Assembly (NCBI GenBank): GCA_003506795.1
Contig: DNYO01000069.1
Span: forward strand, 1 to 5,575
Reading direction: 5' to 3'
DNA from: Deltaproteobacteria bacterium
Lineage (GTDB): Bacteria > Desulfobacterota > Syntrophorhabdia > Syntrophorhabdales > Syntrophorhabdaceae
Length of the DNA stretch: 5,575 nt
Position 1 is the stretch's first letter, and each line of letters starts with the position of its first letter. The translations under genes and the position numbers were made by a program. Positions 1 through 5,575 of the stretch are shown here, piece after piece. The notes under the pieces are model-generated. The model made no database searches, had not been told where the DNA came from, and saw only the letters and a list, made by a program, of their open reading frames with translations.

Positions 1-1
1 C

Positions 2-409
2 CACGATATCGGGAAGATGTCGGTACCAGCGGAGATACTGGCCAAACCCACCAGACTGAGTGACGTAGAGATGGACCTACTGAAGGTGCACCCCCAAACG
101 GGATACGATATATTGAAGGTGGTGGAATTACCTCCTCCTATTGCCCAGATCGTCCTTCAGCACCACGAACGACTCGACGGCTCCGGTTATCCGCAGGGGC
201 TTAAGGAAGCAGGGGTCCTCCTCGAGGCGCAGATCATAGCGGTCGCCGACGTCGTCGAGGCCATGTCGTCGCATCGTCCCTACAGACCGGCGCTGGGCAT
301 CGATGCCGCACTCCGGGAGATTGAAGGGGGCAGGGGCGCCCTCTACCACCCTGAGGTCGTCGATACCTGCTTGAGGCTTTTCAGGGGAAAGACTTTTAGC
401 TTCGGATAG
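2..409 (+). CDS. HD-GYP domain protein, C-terminal part (probable cyclic-di-GMP phosphodiesterase), 5' truncated
   Basis: The reading frame is open from base 2 to the TAG at 407-409 and gives 135 visible residues. It begins exactly on the HD motif (His1-Asp2-Ile-Gly-Lys5), so the gene starts left of the window. The ATG at base 17 lies inside the domain, just after this motif, and is not a credible start. The rest of an HD-GYP domain follows: His30 in HPQTG, the HHE pair at His54-His55, the signature GYP at 62-64, Asp83 in AVADVVEAM, and RPYRP near 92-96. The metal-ligand and GYP motifs within view are intact. HD-GYP proteins of this kind are metal-dependent phosphodiesterases that hydrolyse cyclic-di-GMP; activity here is inferred from the motifs. 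The domain runs almost to the stop, so nothing lies C-terminal to it. The missing N-terminus probably carries a sensory or receiver domain (RpfG-like REC, PAS or GAF), which cannot be told from here. It converges with the hybrid kinase gene, 43 bases stop to stop. Confidence 0.93.
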   Translation, partial: HDIGKMSVPAEILAKPTRLSDVEMDLLKVHPQTGYDILKVVELPPPIAQIVLQHHERLDGSGYPQGLKEAGVLLEAQIIAVADVVEAMSSHRPYRPALGIDAALREIEGGRGALYHPEVVDTCLRLFRGKTFSFG

Positions 410-458
410 AGAAAGATCATCATTGCCTGTGACTGTGCGTACACTGAGGTCTCTATTC
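404..458. repeat. Imperfect inverted repeat spanning both convergent stop codons
   Basis: The arms are GGATAGAGA at 404-412 and TCTCTATTC at 450-458. Seven pairs are perfect (406-412 with 450-456), then comes a G-T pair and a G-C pair. The TAG stops of the two convergent genes (407-409 plus, 453-455 minus) occupy the same position in each arm. Inside, CCTGTG at 426-431 can pair with CAC at 442-444 and AGG at 447-449 around a two-base bulge. The RNA could therefore fold into an irregular hairpin from either strand. There is no T-tract on either side and the stem is AT-rich and broken, so a standard intrinsic terminator is not supported. It may be a weak bidirectional end signal or simply chance. 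The 43 bases between the genes hold nothing else I can recognise. Confidence 0.35.
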
Positions 459-2834
459 TTCGAGAACACGTCTTATCAGACTGGCTAATTCGCGCTTCCC
501 GGCGGTCTTTGAGAGAAATGCCTTGACGCCGACCTCCTTTACCATCTCCTCTTCAAGACCCGAGGACAGAATTACTGGGAAATCAGGCTTTATTCTCAGC
601 ACGGCCCTGGCGAGGTCTATGCCAGTCATATGAGGCATGGTGTAATCCGTGATCAGGAGATCAAACTTGCCCGGCTCAGCCTCAAAGGCTTTCAGGGCAT
701 CGACACTGTTCATGAAAGCCACGACCTTGTATCCCAGGCTCGACAAGCGCTGGGAGTTCATCTCCACGATCGTTTCCTCATCATCAACGAGGAGTATGCA
801 TTCACTCCCTCCCCGGGTGACTGCATGGCCTCCGGCATCCCCGGCCACGACGGATTCGATCTTCGGCAGGTAGACATGAAAGGTGGACCCCCGGCCAGGC
901 TCGCTATGTGCGGTCACGTGGCCTCCGTGGCTCTTTGCAATACCATGTACGACGGAGAGCCCCAGGCCTGTGCCTTCACCCGGGCCTTTTGTGGTGAAGA
1001 AAGGGTCAAAAACTCTCTCCAGGATATCAGGCTCCATACCGCTTCCCGAGTCACTCACTGAAAGCCTTACGTAGTCTCCCGGTTTCATTGAGGAGCGAAT
1101 TGGTGTCTCCCGAAAGAAATGCTCATCGGCGAGGCCCACTTCAAGAAGACCTCCTGTGTCTCTCATGGCATGGGCGGCATTCGTGCAGAGGTTCATGAGA
1201 ACCTGCTCAATTTGGACGGGATCAGCCATCACGGTGTCCTGGACGGCAGCAATATTTTTCCGGATATCGATGGTCGACGGAACTACAGGACGAATCAATT
1301 TAAGGGTTTCCCCTATAAGTTGACCCAGAGCCACGGGCTTGCGCTCCTGTTCGCTTTGGCGGGTGAATGACAGGATCTGTTTCACAAGATCGCGACCCCT
1401 TAATCCCCCCTTCAATACATGTTCGAGATTTCGTCGTATGGGAGATTCAGGTGGAACATCCTCAAGGACCATTTCGGTAAAACCTATGATCCCCGCAAGG
1501 ATGTTGTTGAAATCGTGCGCTATGCCGCCCGCGAGCGTGCCGATGGCTTCCATTTTGTGGGATTGCCGGAGTTGAGCCTCCGCGCGCGCCCTCTCTTCTG
1601 TTTCTGCCCTGAGGGCCTCGTACGCTTCCCGGAGCTCGAAAGTGCGTTCCTCTACCCGGCGTTCAAGATCATCTCTGGCGCGGCGCAGCTCATTTTCCAT
1701 TGCCCTGTGTCCCGTAACATCGGTCCCCGATCCTACGAGGTAAGGAACTCCATCCACTATCATACGGAAGCCCATGAAATGGTGCGGCACCGTTCTGCCG
1801 TCTTTGCACAGAAGGTTCTCTTCAAAGATAGCCTTGCCGTCCGAAAACACCTTATTGACGGCTTGAGCTATGGAGCCCTGCTCCTCGGGGCTGAAGAAAT
1901 CCATCAGCGTCATCCTCGTGATCTCATCGGGAGAATAGCCGGTGACTTGCTCAAAATTGCTATTCCACCTCCGGATCGTTCCGTTCTGCTCGAAGAGGTA
2001 GAAGATACCCGGCAGGCTGTTTATCGCCATCTCCGAAAACGTCTTCTCCCTAAGGACATTCTCTTCGGCCTCCTGGCGCTCTGTCACATCACGGAAAACC
2101 AGGATAACACCGGTAATGGCTCTGTTGTCATCTTTGATTGGCGCGGCGCTGTCATCGATCGGTATTTCCGATCCATTTCTGGCTATCAAGACTGTGTGGT
2201 TTGCCAGACCTACAACAAAACCCTCCCGCAGCACCCTTGTCACCGGATTCTCAACCGGCAGCCGGGTGTCTCTATTTACGATGGTGAATACCTCCGTCAG
2301 CTTTCTGTTCAGAACCTCTTCCAGCTTCCAGCCGAGGAGGTCCTCAGCGACGCCGTTCATAAACGTTATCTGACCGGCATTATCGGTGGCAATGACGGCG
2401 TCCCCGATACTCCTGAGTGTGGTCGCCAGCCACTTCTCGTTCTCTTTCAGCTTTCTCTCCAGCTTGTGCTTGTAGAGCGCCATATCGATGGCTATGTACA
2501 GTTCCCGCTCTTTGAAAGGCTTGACGATATAACCATGAGGCTCGGTGAGCTTCGCGCGCTGGAGGGTGGGTTCGTCAGCATAGGCGGTAAGATAGACCAC
2601 CGGAATGTCAAATTGGGTGCGGATCATTCCGGCAGCGGATACGCCATCCATCTCCCCGTGCAAGGAAATATCCATGAGCACAAGATCCGGCCCTGTCTCT
2701 TCCACCCTTCTTACGGCTTCTTCCCCCGTAGACACGCTGTCTATGACTGTATATCCTGAAGCCGTCAACCTGCGTTCTATGTCCAGCGCCTCAATTGCTT
2801 CGTCTTCAACAACCAGTATCCTTGCTCCAGACAC
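453..2834 (-). CDS. Cytosolic hybrid sensor histidine kinase, REC-PAS-PAS-HisKA-HATPase-REC
   Basis: This complete gene encodes 793 residues. The start is GTG at 2832-2834, with AAGGAGG eight bases upstream; the next in-frame Met (residue 54) falls inside the first domain. Domains in order: N-terminal receiver about 4-120 with acidic Glu10-Asp11-Glu12, phosphoacceptor Asp55, Thr83 and Lys105-Pro; PAS about 132-254, with the family's PVENPV insert and ending FRDVTER; second PAS about 262-378; charged coiled coil about 378-425; HisKA with H-box GGIAHDFNN, phosphoacceptor His440; HATPase about 535-658 with N-box Asn552, G1 DSGSG (595-599), F-box FDPFFTTK and G2 GTGLGL; C-terminal receiver about 677-793 with Asp684-Asp685 and phosphoacceptor Asp730. 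All catalytic residues of the kinase core are present, so autophosphorylation at His440 and transfer to Asp730 are expected from the family. The N-terminal receiver suggests that another kinase feeds phosphate or a conformational signal in. No membrane segment is seen; PAS domains may sense a cytosolic ligand, redox state or a partner. The final receiver has Lys776-Thr where Lys-Pro is usual. The gene follows the TPR-GAF kinase by 17 bases. The signal and final output are unknown. Confidence 0.95.
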   Translation of the reverse strand: MSGARILVVEDEAIEALDIERRLTASGYTVIDSVSTGEEAVRRVEETGPDLVLMDISLHGEMDGVSAAGMIRTQFDIPVVYLTAYADEPTLQRAKLTEPHGYIVKPFKERELYIAIDMALYKHKLERKLKENEKWLATTLRSIGDAVIATDNAGQITFMNGVAEDLLGWKLEEVLNRKLTEVFTIVNRDTRLPVENPVTRVLREGFVVGLANHTVLIARNGSEIPIDDSAAPIKDDNRAITGVILVFRDVTERQEAEENVLREKTFSEMAINSLPGIFYLFEQNGTIRRWNSNFEQVTGYSPDEITRMTLMDFFSPEEQGSIAQAVNKVFSDGKAIFEENLLCKDGRTVPHHFMGFRMIVDGVPYLVGSGTDVTGHRAMENELRRARDDLERRVEERTFELREAYEALRAETEERARAEAQLRQSHKMEAIGTLAGGIAHDFNNILAGIIGFTEMVLEDVPPESPIRRNLEHVLKGGLRGRDLVKQILSFTRQSEQERKPVALGQLIGETLKLIRPVVPSTIDIRKNIAAVQDTVMADPVQIEQVLMNLCTNAAHAMRDTGGLLEVGLADEHFFRETPIRSSMKPGDYVRLSVSDSGSGMEPDILERVFDPFFTTKGPGEGTGLGLSVVHGIAKSHGGHVTAHSEPGRGSTFHVYLPKIESVVAGDAGGHAVTRGGSECILLVDDEETIVEMNSQRLSSLGYKVVAFMNSVDALKAFEAEPGKFDLLITDYTMPHMTGIDLARAVLRIKPDFPVILSSGLEEEMVKEVGVKAFLSKTAGKRELASLIRRVLEE

Positions 2835-2842
2835 GATGCCTG

Positions 2843-2849
2843 CCTCCTT
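2843..2849 (-). promoter_or_regulatory. Shine-Dalgarno site for the hybrid kinase GTG start
   Basis: Read on the minus strand, the junction is a TAG stop (2854-2852), two G residues, AAGGAGG, an eight-base spacer, then GTG (2834-2832). The match to the anti-Shine-Dalgarno sequence is near complete and the spacing is good. It fixes the start at the GTG, since no ATG is available nearby. The site begins only two bases after the upstream stop codon, so a ribosome terminating on the upstream kinase would cover it. Coupled translation of the two kinases is therefore plausible. Confidence 0.85.
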
Positions 2850-2851
2850 CC

Positions 2852-5575
2852 CTACTTTTCTGATATTTTAAACGCAATACATATTTCCGTTCCGGCACCG
2901 GCCGCGATTTGAATTCCGCCCTTAAGCTGTCTTGCCAGCACGCTCACCAGCTTTAGTCCCAGCGACTCGCAATCTTCTATTTTCATCTCTATCGGCAGGC
3001 CCACGCCGTTGTCACTCACAGTCAGGGCAAACTGATCTTCTTCGCCACGATGGAACCGCACGCAGACTTCGCCGGAGCCATTCCCCGTGCCGGATGAATC
3101 GGGAAACGCGTGTTTGAGAGAATTTGAAACGAGTTCGTTGATGATAAGCGCACAGGGTATCACGGTATCGACGCTAAGGCTGATGTCTTCCACGTCTAGA
3201 ACCCGGCGCACCCTGTTCTCGCTCACCCCATAAGAAAGAAACAGATTGGCGGTCAGGTCCTGTACGTAATCCCTGAGGTCGATCTTTGCCAGCGACTCTG
3301 ACCGGTATAATTTCTCATGGATAAGAGCCATGGAAAGAACCCTGTTCTCGCTCTCCTTAAATAACTCGATGGCCCGTTCATCCTTGATGTAGGGCAACTG
3401 GAGGTTCAGCATGCTGTGGATTATCTGCAGGTTGTTCTTGACGCGGTGGTGTATCTCTTTGAGGAGCGCTTCCTTCTCCCTGAGTGATTGCTTGATCTGC
3501 TCTCCCGCTCTTTTTGTCTCTTCCACCAGCCGGGAGTTTTCAAGGGAGATGGCTGCCTGTGAGGTGAGCAGTTCCGTCATGTCCGTCTTGCCCGACGTGA
3601 ACACCGAATCGACCAGACGGTTGTCCAGATAGAGTATCCCGATCATACGCGACTGCTTGATAACCGGAAGGCAAAAGACAGAGCGCAGTTGCATGTCCTG
3701 GACCTCCTGATTGTCCTTGAACAGACCTTCCTCGGCGGCATCGCTCAGGATAAGACGCTCACCGGTCCTGTGCACATAACGGACAATGGCCTTACAGATC
3801 CCTTCCGCTTCCTCCAGTCTCGTGCCGGGTCTTTCTACCGCTCCCTTGTTTACCGCATGACTTTCAGCGCGAACGAACAGGTCGCCTTCCTCATCGATCA
3901 GCAAGTACCCGTGCTGTGCCCCCGAGCACTCTATAACGGTGTTCATGATCTTTTTAAGTAACGCCTCCTGCTCTATCTCGGCGGAAATTGCCAGCGCCGA
4001 CTTCATAAGGTACTCGACATCAAGATCAGGCAGTGTGCGGGTGGAGGCATCAGACTCAACCGAGGGATACAAGACCCTTCTTTCCTCAAAGTAGTCGGCG
4101 TATTTCTCGATGAGATCGACCTCTTTGCGTTCTGCATGGCATTCCCGGTACAGGCGGGCCGCTTCGGCAAGGTACACTCTTGCCGGGGATTGACCGGCCT
4201 TGATAAGAAGCTCGCCAAGGCATTGGTTCATGTGCCCTTCAAGGAACACATAGTTTTGTTTGTGCGCCACGTCTATTGCATCGAGATAAAGACTCCTGGC
4301 TTCCCTGAAATTGCCCCTCACCCTCTCGGTCTCGGCGTAAAGAAAAGCAAGGTAGGGTTTAAGAAGCGGCCCCAGGGCGCTCCAGATTTCGACCTTCTCA
4401 AGGATGGGCCGAATTTCCACCTCCAGTTCCTGTTCGCTATTGAAACCCACGCCGTTCTCATACAGCTTGAGGGCATTGAGCACCCTGAACACATGCCATT
4501 CTCTCTTCAGCACGTTGTCGGTGAGCCCCGAAAGATACCTGCGGACCTCTTCCAGGAACGTGTGAGCATTTTCGTACTCGCCCAGATAATAGTGAGCCAG
4601 GGCCATATGCACGTAATAGCTACCGGCGGAAGCGACGTGCTTGTCCCGTTCCCAGGATTTGAGTTTCTCCTCCATGGGTACGGGTGAATATCCTTTTTTC
4701 ATGGGCTCTATCCAACCCGCCTGCATGGCCTCGGCGAGGCCCACCGAGAAGGAGAGATGGTATCTGTTCGAGAATTGAAGGCACTCTTTGGCATAGTCCT
4801 CGATTTTTGACAGGTCTGCGCCCTGAACCTGAAGATTCCACATCAAGGGGCCGTACGAAAGGCCCGCATTGTATAAATCGCCGCAGTTCTTTCCGCACTG
4901 GATAGACCTGAGACAGTAATCCACGATATCCTTCGGGTGGCTGCGGGAATGCATGTTGCACCATACTATCCCGTTCATGCCCCTGGTGGCGCCGAAGGTA
5001 TTGGGATAGCGTGCGGACAGGTCGCGGGCGAGGTCCTCGTATCTGAACGCCTGCTCGAACTCTCCCTCTTCTCCCAACTGTAATCCCATAATGCTGAAAG
5101 AATAGATCACGGACTCGTTCATCCCCCCCGCAAGGCAATGCCGCGTAGACTGCGCAGCAGAGAGATAAAGCTGCGGAACAAGCCCGGACATGTAAAGATC
5201 CGGAATAAGCTCGCTGTAAAAAGCAAGCTCAACCTTGCTCTTTCTATCTTTGGCAAAGGGCATATTGAGAATGGTTTGCCAGACGTCAACGTTTCTTGAG
5301 GCGATATCTGCCATCAACTTTCGGCGCTTTCTGTCCGCCTCATCGGGACTGTCGGGAAGCGCCTCGCCAAAATAGTCAAGCCCCCGGTTAGCGGTCTCGA
5401 TGGCCTTTATGAAATTTCCTATGGATGACAAAGAAGTGGTCTGTTCGGCGAGACATTCAGCCCTGTCAAGATCGGTTCCCGCATGGTCAAGAAGGTCGTT
5501 GAGCAGTCTTTCGGAGTTCTCGTAATTGCCGCACATGAGCTCGGTCTTCGCCGCCTTCTGGTATACCCTGAAAGT
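2852..5575 (-). CDS. TPR-GAF sensor histidine kinase (HisKA_2 type), C-terminal part of a larger multidomain protein, 5' truncated
   Basis: The frame is open from the right edge (13 more codons before the first in-window ATG at 5534-5536) to the TAG at 2852-2854, giving about 907 visible residues. That ATG lacks a convincing ribosome site and sits inside a helical repeat, so the true start is probably outside the window. Numbered from that Met: residues 1 to about 480 are a TPR-like alpha-helical array (clear units near 25-57, 305-337, 394-429 and 432-466); 505-525 is a linker with the LMKSALAISAEI motif; GAF is about 525-670; a signalling helix spans 670-692; HisKA_2 has the H-box EIHHRVKNNLQ, phosphoacceptor expected at His697; HATPase has N-box Glu801/Asn805, G1 DNGVG (842-846) and G2 SLGLKL (858-863). 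The ATPase lacks an F-box, as is common in HisKA_2 kinases. No receiver or membrane segment is seen. TPR, this linker and GAF-kinase in series are typical of very large proteins that begin with a Ser/Thr kinase and an AAA/STAND-type ATPase (often annotated as trifunctional Ser/Thr kinase/ATP-binding protein/histidine kinase). I infer those domains lie upstream. The sensed signal is unknown; the neighbouring hybrid kinase is the obvious candidate partner. Confidence 0.9.
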   Translation of the reverse strand, partial: TFRVYQKAAKTELMCGNYENSERLLNDLLDHAGTDLDRAECLAEQTTSLSSIGNFIKAIETANRGLDYFGEALPDSPDEADRKRRKLMADIASRNVDVWQTILNMPFAKDRKSKVELAFYSELIPDLYMSGLVPQLYLSAAQSTRHCLAGGMNESVIYSFSIMGLQLGEEGEFEQAFRYEDLARDLSARYPNTFGATRGMNGIVWCNMHSRSHPKDIVDYCLRSIQCGKNCGDLYNAGLSYGPLMWNLQVQGADLSKIEDYAKECLQFSNRYHLSFSVGLAEAMQAGWIEPMKKGYSPVPMEEKLKSWERDKHVASAGSYYVHMALAHYYLGEYENAHTFLEEVRRYLSGLTDNVLKREWHVFRVLNALKLYENGVGFNSEQELEVEIRPILEKVEIWSALGPLLKPYLAFLYAETERVRGNFREARSLYLDAIDVAHKQNYVFLEGHMNQCLGELLIKAGQSPARVYLAEAARLYRECHAERKEVDLIEKYADYFEERRVLYPSVESDASTRTLPDLDVEYLMKSALAISAEIEQEALLKKIMNTVIECSGAQHGYLLIDEEGDLFVRAESHAVNKGAVERPGTRLEEAEGICKAIVRYVHRTGERLILSDAAEEGLFKDNQEVQDMQLRSVFCLPVIKQSRMIGILYLDNRLVDSVFTSGKTDMTELLTSQAAISLENSRLVEETKRAGEQIKQSLREKEALLKEIHHRVKNNLQIIHSMLNLQLPYIKDERAIELFKESENRVLSMALIHEKLYRSESLAKIDLRDYVQDLTANLFLSYGVSENRVRRVLDVEDISLSVDTVIPCALIINELVSNSLKHAFPDSSGTGNGSGEVCVRFHRGEEDQFALTVSDNGVGLPIEMKIEDCESLGLKLVSVLARQLKGGIQIAAGAGTEICIAFKISEK

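Noticed and set aside
410..452. A standard Rho-independent terminator between the convergent genes
   Set aside because: There is no GC-rich perfect stem followed by a T-run on either strand; only the weak inverted repeat described above is present.
128..469. A 113-codon minus-strand open frame overlapping the HD-GYP end
   Set aside because: It lies opposite a well-conserved HD-GYP domain and runs into the 3' end of the hybrid kinase in another frame. No domain or ribosome site supports it.
1419..2759. A 446-codon open frame on the plus strand, opposite the hybrid kinase
   Set aside because: Its codons are the exact in-register complements of the kinase codons, so it stays open simply because the kinase rarely uses TTA, CTA and TCA there. 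The translation shows no recognisable domain, while the minus strand encodes continuous PAS and kinase motifs.
4136..4687. A 183-codon plus-strand open frame opposite the TPR region
   Set aside because: It is also the in-register complement of the real gene, and its product has no family resemblance. The minus-strand TPR-like helices explain the region.
4620..5138. A 172-codon minus-strand frame inside the TPR-GAF kinase
   Set aside because: It is an out-of-frame shadow, rich in Arg, Gly and Pro as expected for a shifted frame of a GC-rich gene, and the overlapping frame gives coherent helical repeats.
5534..5536. The ATG as the start of the TPR-GAF kinase
   Set aside because: The frame remains open upstream to the edge, there is no good Shine-Dalgarno sequence before it, and it sits within a helical repeat instead of at a domain boundary.

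Overview
The window holds three signal-transduction genes and almost no non-coding DNA. On the plus strand at the left edge is the C-terminal end of an HD-GYP domain protein, a likely cyclic-di-GMP phosphodiesterase. Facing it on the minus strand are two large histidine kinase genes read right to left. The first, cut by the right edge, is a TPR-GAF-HisKA_2-HATPase protein. The second is a complete hybrid kinase with domain order REC-PAS-PAS-HisKA-HATPase-REC. None of the three products shows a signal peptide or membrane segment, so all are expected to be cytosolic.

The two kinase genes lie 17 bases apart. A strong Shine-Dalgarno sequence between them serves a GTG start, so they are very probably one transcription unit. 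The upstream kinase has no receiver domain of its own. The downstream hybrid kinase carries a receiver at each end. An attractive but unproven reading is a phosphorelay in which the GAF/HisKA_2 kinase phosphorylates the N-terminal receiver of the hybrid kinase. The HD-GYP gene converges on this pair across 43 bases, and the sequence does not show that it belongs to the same pathway.

The moderate-to-high GC content, the density of multidomain sensor kinases, the REC-PAS-PAS-kinase layout and the HD-GYP neighbour suggest an environmental Gram-negative bacterium. Desulfobacterota (the former Deltaproteobacteria, for example syntrophic or sulfate-reducing lineages) is my best guess. This comes from protein style only; no rRNA or marker gene is present.

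I saw no tRNA, rRNA, CRISPR array, insertion sequence or integrase. The main promoter of the kinase operon and the starts of both edge genes lie outside the window. This looks like a regular signalling locus. Its main points of interest are the missing front half of the right-hand gene and the possible partnership between the two kinases.
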